Of a stretch of 64,000 bases of DNA, positions 59,755 to 64,000 are shown in pieces (within the stretch, counting starts at the first letter, position 1; each line of letters starts with the position of its first letter). Where the stretch lies: positions 29,707-93,706 of the forward strand of contig DAOUAB010000229.1 of the NCBI GenBank assembly GCA_034434015.1, written 5' to 3'. Source of the stretch: SpSt-583 sp034434015 (GTDB taxonomy: Bacteria > Chloroflexota > Anaerolineae > Anaerolineales > UBA6663). A model generated the notes under the pieces. That model saw nothing but the letters and a program-made list of their open reading frames with translations. It ran no database searches and had not been told where the DNA came from. The position numbers and the translations under genes were made by a program.

Positions 59755-60057
59755 TCAGTGATGCTCGCCAGCCGGCGTCATCGTCGGCGCTGCCTTGGCC
59801 GCCTCGCGGCTGGCGAAGAAGTTGTAGATCAGGACGAGCCCGACAGCCGTCAGGAACCCGCCGATGAAACTCTCCACCAGGCCGAGGAAGAAAGCACCCC
59901 AACTGATGAAGGTGAAGCCAGGCAGCACCAGCTCCCAGGCTTTCTGCATCACCCACCAGTTCGGGAACAGCACGCCGAGCAGCATATCGAGCGTGAAGAC
60001 GACGGCGGCGAAGATCGCCAGCGTCCAGGCCACGGGCCAGAAGGATAGGAGTCTCAT
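59755..60057 (-). CDS. small two-helix membrane protein
   Basis: 100 residues from ATG 60057 with AAAGGAGA upstream. Two hydrophobic helices (about 8-30 and 50-80) separated by a Trp-rich loop VLFPNWWVMQKAWELVLPGF. The C-terminus FFASREAAKAAP... ends in GEHH, a possible weak metal site. The composition resembles small bacterial proteins of DUF5676-like type, but I would not assign the family. It sits 86 bases after the DUF2180-type gene. Confidence 0.65.
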   Translation of the reverse strand: MRLLSFWPVAWTLAIFAAVVFTLDMLLGVLFPNWWVMQKAWELVLPGFTFISWGAFFLGLVESFIGGFLTAVGLVLIYNFFASREAAKAAPTMTPAGEHH

Positions 60058-60143
60058 AACCAATCTCCTTTCGATTGGCGCCGGGCGCCGCGTGGAAGAC
60101 TGCATGCCCGGCGCGCAGTTAACCGCTGTGGCCGGCCGGAGCG

Positions 60144-60341
60144 TCAGGCGCTGACCGCCAGCTTCGCGCACCGCTCGCACAGGATGTGCATCGCGGTTGT
60201 GCTCGCCCAGCCGGAAGTGCGCTGCACCATCGGCACTTCGCGCTCATGCACATGGTCCAGGCACAGGGCCATTCCGCATACCGCACACACGGCGACCGCC
60301 TCGGTAGTCTTGTCTTCTTTGGCGCATGTATAGCAATTCAT
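60144..60341 (-). CDS. DUF2180-type small zinc-finger protein
   Basis: 65 residues from ATG 60341, placed 8 bases after GGAGG. Cysteine spacing is MNCYTCAKEDKTTEAVAVCAVCGMALCLDHVHERE followed by ILCERC, i.e. four Cys pairs or mixed Cys/His sites able to hold two zinc ions. This is the pattern of DUF2180 proteins, small cytoplasmic zinc-finger proteins found in archaea and some bacteria. Function unknown; neighbours are a metal importer and the copy-2 unknown-family gene. Confidence 0.75.
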   Translation of the reverse strand: MNCYTCAKEDKTTEAVAVCAVCGMALCLDHVHEREVPMVQRTSGWASTTAMHILCERCAKLAVSA

Positions 60342-60356
60342 GTTCCTCACCTCCTT

Positions 60357-60968
60357 TCACAGCTGATAAAACGCGACGACTTCAAGTTCGGCAAACGCAC
60401 GCAGCCGGCGGTCGAGCAGGTGCCGGCGGCGGCAGTCCACGGTCACCAGCACCCGGCGGCCGGGGTCGCGCCGCACAGCGGCCAGGACGTTTTGCAGAAT
60501 CTGGTCGTTGGCCGTTGCCCACGCCCGTTGGGCCTCCGGCCCGCAGGCCCAGGCGATCCAGCCGCACATCCGGGTGCAGAGCCTGCCGAACGCCCCGGAG
60601 TTGATGGCCTCGGGAGTGCCGGCCAGCCGCTGCATCAGCCGCAATTGCCAGTTGAGCAGGCCGACGAGGGCCGAGCGGAGAGCGCGCCAACGCCCGCCGC
60701 GCCGAGCGACGAATGCCTCGGCCTCGCCACCGGCCACCGGGACGAGCACGATGTCGCTGCGCTTGCAGACCGGGATGAGGGCCTCGCGGTACTCCACCGG
60801 CATCCGGGCCAGGTCGCTCGTCTCCCAGTGGTCACGCCCGATCTCAGCGCACAGCAAGTCCGGCTGGATCCGCCTGACCAACCGGGCCAGCATTCGCAGG
60901 TCATAGGCGATGGATTGCTGGTGCAGATCGGACAACGTCCCCAACACGGCTACCCGGCTCCTGGTCAT
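60357..60968 (-). CDS. protein of unknown family, paired with a LuxR-type regulator (copy 2)
   Basis: 203 residues from ATG 60968 (ATG 60980 adds four). Shares with the 40602-41216 protein: VAVLGTLSDLHQQSIAYDLRMLARLV, PDLLCAEIGRDHWE, P-x-EYREAL, SDIVLVPVA, and NDQILQNVLAAVRRDPGRRVLVTVDCRRRHLL. The middle part differs most. No membrane helix or signal. Located downstream of a LuxR-type gene (61548-62249) on the same strand, with an SPW-type membrane gene in between, so the order regulator then unknown protein is kept in both loci. Confidence 0.7.
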   Translation of the reverse strand: MTRSRVAVLGTLSDLHQQSIAYDLRMLARLVRRIQPDLLCAEIGRDHWETSDLARMPVEYREALIPVCKRSDIVLVPVAGGEAEAFVARRGGRWRALRSALVGLLNWQLRLMQRLAGTPEAINSGAFGRLCTRMCGWIAWACGPEAQRAWATANDQILQNVLAAVRRDPGRRVLVTVDCRRRHLLDRRLRAFAELEVVAFYQL

Positions 60969-61103
60969 TGCAAGTCTCATGAGGCTCGCGCCGGGCAGCC
61001 GCTCGGCTGGTACCCCGTCAGGACGTGATTGAGAGGGCAAGCCGGCCAGCCCGCCAACGGCGCGCCAGGCGGGCAAGCTCATCCGCTTCACCGGGACGGG
61101 GCG

Positions 61104-61439
61104 CTAGTGGTGCGAGGATATTTCCGATGGCGCCTGAGAGGCCCAGAGGCTGGCCAGCACGAGGGCGGCACCCATGAATAGCCCCGCCCACAAAGCCTGC
61201 ACATGCCTGGCGTAGCCGAACACGAACGGCGCGATGAATGCCGCCAGCCCGGCCAGACCGAGCGCCCAGTACTCCCGGCGCTTGTCCAGCGCCTTCGAGA
61301 CCAGGCCAATGCTGGACACGGCTAAGGCGATGACGCCGAGCACGAGGCTCGTCCACAGCGCGATGCCGTGCTCGGCGAAGCCCATTAGGAAGGGCGCCAG
61401 GACGAGCGCCAGGCCCAGAATACCTGTGATCCAAAACAC
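61104..61439 (-). CDS. SPW-repeat-type membrane protein
   Basis: 111 residues from GTG 61439, 5 bases after AAGGAGG. Four helices with internal similarity: the first pair FWITGILGLALVLAPFLMGFAEHGIALWTSLVLGVIAL is echoed by YWALGLAGLAAFIAPFVFGYARHVQALWAGLFMGAALV, the two-unit pattern of SPW-repeat membrane proteins. Such proteins have no known biochemical activity. It lies between the LuxR-type regulator and the copy-2 unknown-family gene. Confidence 0.75.
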   Translation of the reverse strand: MFWITGILGLALVLAPFLMGFAEHGIALWTSLVLGVIALAVSSIGLVSKALDKRREYWALGLAGLAAFIAPFVFGYARHVQALWAGLFMGAALVLASLWASQAPSEISSHH

Positions 61440-61547
61440 AGCGGCCTCCTTTCCATGAACCCATCCGCTTCCAGAAAACCACAGGCGCCTGTGAGGAAAG
61501 GATATGCACGTCCGGAACCTGTCCGGCAGGTCAGAGGTCACTTTCGA

Positions 61548-62249
61548 TCACAAGGTATCATCTGGGCCGGACGGCGACAAGCGCCGAGCGGCGTGAGCCG
61601 TCTCAGTAGAACTACGCAATTCGTCTGGGCCGCCGGCGGCTTCCTGCGCAAACCACCCGGCGCGGAGGGCGACCAGGGCAGCGGCCGTGCGCGAATGCAC
61701 GCCCAGCTTGTAATACAGGTGGGTCAGGTGCGATTGGACCGTCCGGACGCTGAGGTATAGCTGCTGGGCGATGTCCTTGTCGCTGGCGCCCTGCGCCAGG
61801 CAGCGCAGCACGTCGCGCTCGCGGGCTGTCAGGGGAAGAGGCGGTGGGGGTGGGGCGTGCTCGGTCTTGGCCAGGTGGGCCACGATCGCGCGCAGCACGG
61901 CCGGGTGCAGGGTGAGCCGGCCCTGCGCAACCTGGCGGATCGCCCAGATCAATTCGTCCGGTCCGGTCATCAGCGGATACAGGCCCAATACACCCAGGTC
62001 CATCAACCGGCCGGCGGTTGAGGGCGAGAGGTCGGCGACGACGAGCAGCCTGGTCTGCGGCCAGTGCGCGCGCAGGTCGCGCACGGTCTCCGGTGCCTCG
62101 GCGCAGAGGACGACCACATCCGGCGGGGGTCGATCCCCAAAATCATGGCCCACCCCGATGCCCACCGCCAGGTCTTCCTCCTGGGCGAGGAGCGCGCGCA
62201 GGCCCTCACACAGCAGGGTCGGGCCGAGGATGAGCACCGAGAGGGCCAT
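61548..62249 (-). CDS. LuxR/NarL-family regulator with degenerate receiver domain (copy 2)
   Basis: 233 residues. The N-terminal half is receiver-like (SVLILGPTLLCEGLRALLAQEEDLAV...DVVVLCAEAPETV...LLVVADLSPSTAGRLMDLGVLGLYPLMTGPDELIWAIRQVAQG) but lacks the usual acidic pocket; a Cys stands where the phospho-Asp strand ends. HTH part: LTARERDVLRCLAQGASDKDIAQQLYLSVRTVQSHL and LYYKLGVHSR. A Pro stretch links the domains and a 30-residue tail follows. Paralogue of the 39928-40533 regulator and, like it, upstream of the same unknown-family gene. Confidence 0.85.
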   Translation of the reverse strand: MALSVLILGPTLLCEGLRALLAQEEDLAVGIGVGHDFGDRPPPDVVVLCAEAPETVRDLRAHWPQTRLLVVADLSPSTAGRLMDLGVLGLYPLMTGPDELIWAIRQVAQGRLTLHPAVLRAIVAHLAKTEHAPPPPPLPLTARERDVLRCLAQGASDKDIAQQLYLSVRTVQSHLTHLYYKLGVHSRTAAALVALRAGWFAQEAAGGPDELRSSTETAHAARRLSPSGPDDTL

Positions 62250-62270
62250 CGCGGGTCCGCCGGCCGCGGG

Positions 62271-62486
62271 CTAGCCGCAGCAGCCTCCGCCGCCACCCCC
62301 GCCGGCGTCGTCGGGCCAGCGCAAGCGCCGCCACCACGGCGGAGGCGGGCGATAGAAGTCAGCGTGCCACGTCCGGCAGAAGCGTTTCCCGTAGCGTTCC
62401 ACACCCGCGCCGGGGATGAACTCACCGCAGACCGGACAGCGGTCTGCGCGTTGGATTTTCCGTAGCGATTTCAGCCTGGCGAGCAT
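62271..62486 (-). CDS. small zinc-ribbon protein with Gly-rich CCG tail
   Basis: 71 residues from ATG 62486, 8 bases after GGAGG. A zinc-ribbon-like part has CPVCGEFIPGAGVERYGKRFC with a following WHADFY, giving three Cys and a His. Then PPPPWWRRLRWPDD and a run of seven Gly ending in CCG. The C-terminal Cys pair could bind metal or be modified. Neighbours are the LuxR-type regulator (downstream) and a cyclase gene upstream. No family recognised. Confidence 0.6.
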   Translation of the reverse strand: MLARLKSLRKIQRADRCPVCGEFIPGAGVERYGKRFCRTWHADFYRPPPPWWRRLRWPDDAGGGGGGGCCG

Positions 62487-62626
62487 GGTCAGCCCTCCGT
62501 CCATGACGATGGGGCTACCCCTCTGTATCGTAGGGCGCGGGGGGGCGGACTTCAAGCGCCAAGCGGCGTGTTCGGGCACAGGCGAAATGGCGCGCGGCTG
62601 ATTTCGAACAGGAGAGCGGCGGTTCG

Positions 62627-63949
62627 TCAGGCGCTGCTGTGAGGTTGGGCGAATACGAGGCGGAACACTTCGACAGCCTGGCGTCTGCCCTTCACCTGTG
62701 TTGGCCCCAGCGATTCGAGCAGTGCGCCGCCCACCCGCGCGCGGGTTGCCGCGCTGAGGAGAACCTGCCCGCCGAGGGCAATGCTCTGCAGGCGGTGCGC
62801 CGTGTTGACGGCATCGCCGATCGCCGTATAGTCCAGCCGTTTGCTGGAGCCGATGCTGCCGACGACGGCTTCGCCGGTGTTGATCCCGATGCCGAGGCCA
62901 AGGTCGGGCAGGCCCTTTTGGCGCCATTCCGCACAGAGACGTTTGAAGGCGAGTTGCATCTCTTTCGCGCAGGCGAGCGCCCGGTCGGCGTCGTCGGGGT
63001 GGTCGAGCGGTGCGCCGAAGATGGCCATCAATCCGTCGCCGAGAAATTTATCCACCGTGCCGTCATATTTGAACACCGCCTCCGTCATCGCCGCCAGGTA
63101 GTCGTTCAACAACGACACGACGCGCTCCGGGGGTAATTTTTCGGCGAAGGCCGTGAACCCGCGAATGTCGGCAAAGAGCACCGTGATCTCGCGCCGTTCA
63201 CCGCCGACTTTCAGCCCGCCTTGAGCGAGGATCTGGCGCGCGACCTGATGAGAAACATATCGGCCGAGCAGGGCTTTGACGCGCGCTTCCTCCTGTTGAT
63301 GGCGCTCCAGGTCCAGCCCCGCGCGGCGCACGATAAAACCCAGGGCGGCGAAGGTGAGCGCGAAGCCAATCGACAGGGTCAGCGTCACGGCCACCAGGCT
63401 GTCCCGGGCGAGGGCCTCCATCCCGGCCAGCGGCTCGTCCACGATCACGGTGTAGCTCTCGCCTTCGACCTGGATGGGCGCCGCGAAGTGGAGATAGGCC
63501 GCCGCCCCCGATCCGACGATGCGGCTGATCACCTGGCCGGAAGTATGCACCTCGGCAGCCTCGGCCGCATCCAGGCGTTGTCCCAGTGCTGCCGGGTCGC
63601 TCGAGCCGATGATCATACCGGAGCTGTCTGCCAGTTCCAGACGCAACAGGCCACTGTTCCTGGCTTCCTGTAATACCAACTGCTGAATGGGCGTGGCCGC
63701 CTCGGTCTCCGCGTCGAGCGCATGCGTGAGGGGCTCCAGCGTGCGCAGTTGATGGCCGATGTGGGTGGCCAGGCGCGCGACGCGCTCGCGGGCCGACTCA
63801 GTCAGGCGCCGAAGATAGTTATCGCGTTCTAACTGGGTGAGCACCGCACCCACAATGATGGTGACGATAGCCGCGGCGACGAAGCCTTGCGAGAAGAAGC
63901 GGGCCAGAAGCAGGCGATGTGGGCGGGTGAAGAGGCTGGGGGTGGTCAT
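62627..63949 (-). CDS. membrane-bound class III adenylate/guanylate cyclase
   Basis: 440 residues. A first helix (about 15-37), an outer sensor domain (about 40-185) of the type found in two-helix receptors, a second helix (about 188-210), then a short linker and the cyclase domain: VTVLFADIRGFTAFAE with the first metal-binding Asp, KFLGDGLMAIFGAP with the second, and LGIGINTGEAVVGSIGSSKRLDYTAIGDAVNTAHRLQ with the substrate and transition-state region. It makes a cyclic nucleotide in response to an external signal. No effector gene is seen nearby. Start ATG 63949; the remaining 51 bases to the window end show nothing. Confidence 0.9.
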   Translation of the reverse strand: MTTPSLFTRPHRLLLARFFSQGFVAAAIVTIIVGAVLTQLERDNYLRRLTESARERVARLATHIGHQLRTLEPLTHALDAETEAATPIQQLVLQEARNSGLLRLELADSSGMIIGSSDPAALGQRLDAAEAAEVHTSGQVISRIVGSGAAAYLHFAAPIQVEGESYTVIVDEPLAGMEALARDSLVAVTLTLSIGFALTFAALGFIVRRAGLDLERHQQEEARVKALLGRYVSHQVARQILAQGGLKVGGERREITVLFADIRGFTAFAEKLPPERVVSLLNDYLAAMTEAVFKYDGTVDKFLGDGLMAIFGAPLDHPDDADRALACAKEMQLAFKRLCAEWRQKGLPDLGLGIGINTGEAVVGSIGSSKRLDYTAIGDAVNTAHRLQSIALGGQVLLSAATRARVGGALLESLGPTQVKGRRQAVEVFRLVFAQPHSSA

Positions 63950-64000
63950 CGAGTTCCGCCAAACGCTAATTCGCGCCCGCGAAATGACGGACGCTCACCT

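Overview
The window is a GC-rich, gene-dense bacterial segment, most likely from a member of the Chloroflexota (Anaerolineae-like). That placement is an inference from family content: an FTR1-DUF2318 fusion, a DUF2180 zinc-finger protein, a DUF5667-type partner of an ECF sigma factor, a split FeoB and CmtR-like regulators next to P-type ATPases. No rRNA or tRNA gene and no CRISPR array was seen. The dominant theme is transition-metal and redox handling.

Layout. 1-3058 (+): the end of a GlcD-like FAD oxidase, an iron-sulfur partner, a CcdA-like thiol-electron transporter and a DsbA-like oxidoreductase. 3117-8119 (-): a Fur-headed iron operon (Fur, FTR1-DUF2318, two MacB-like permeases, one ATPase) resembling the core of the Campylobacter P19 iron system. 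8410-12713 (+): three Met/Gly/Trp-rich exported or membrane proteins followed by an OmpR-type regulator and a sensor kinase whose extracellular loop carries the same Met-rich composition. 12779-14495: an ECF sigma factor and a membrane partner with a His/Thr/Pro tail. 14603-23085: a Cd/Pb-type efflux island with two CmtR-like repressors, a DUF2085 membrane protein, two LspA-like proteins, methyltransferases and two P1B ATPases. 23117-30015: a degraded region with an IS fragment, two trypsin-like proteases, pseudogenes, a ferric-reductase-like protein and a frameshifted beta-lactamase-family gene. 31756-35310 (-): a Feo operon (DtxR, damaged feoA, split feoB, feoC). 35494-39774 (-): a DUF1461-cupredoxin protein, a second CcdA and a MecA-like penicillin-binding protein. 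39928-41216: a LuxR-type regulator with a protein of unknown family, a pair repeated at 60357-62249. 41456-49509 (+): a PaaK-like ligase, a YbhFSRG-type ABC exporter and a methyltransferase. 49521-55011 (-): three complex I antiporter-type subunits (L, L, M) without the rest of complex I. 55180-57199 (-): three paralogues of an unrecognised family, two of them broken. 57388-62486: a frameshifted mntH, a ZIP transporter and small membrane or zinc-finger proteins. 62627-63949 (-): a class III adenylate/guanylate cyclase.

Together the genes suggest a metal-stress region in which iron import (FTR1, Feo, MntH, ZIP), Cd/Pb/Cu export and sensing, extracytoplasmic thiol/copper chemistry (CcdA, DsbA, cupredoxin) and envelope remodelling sit side by side. 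Several genes carry single frameshifts or in-frame stops, some in homopolymer runs, so real decay and sequence error must be separated before function is inferred for those loci. All family assignments were made by eye from translated sequence, without database searches.
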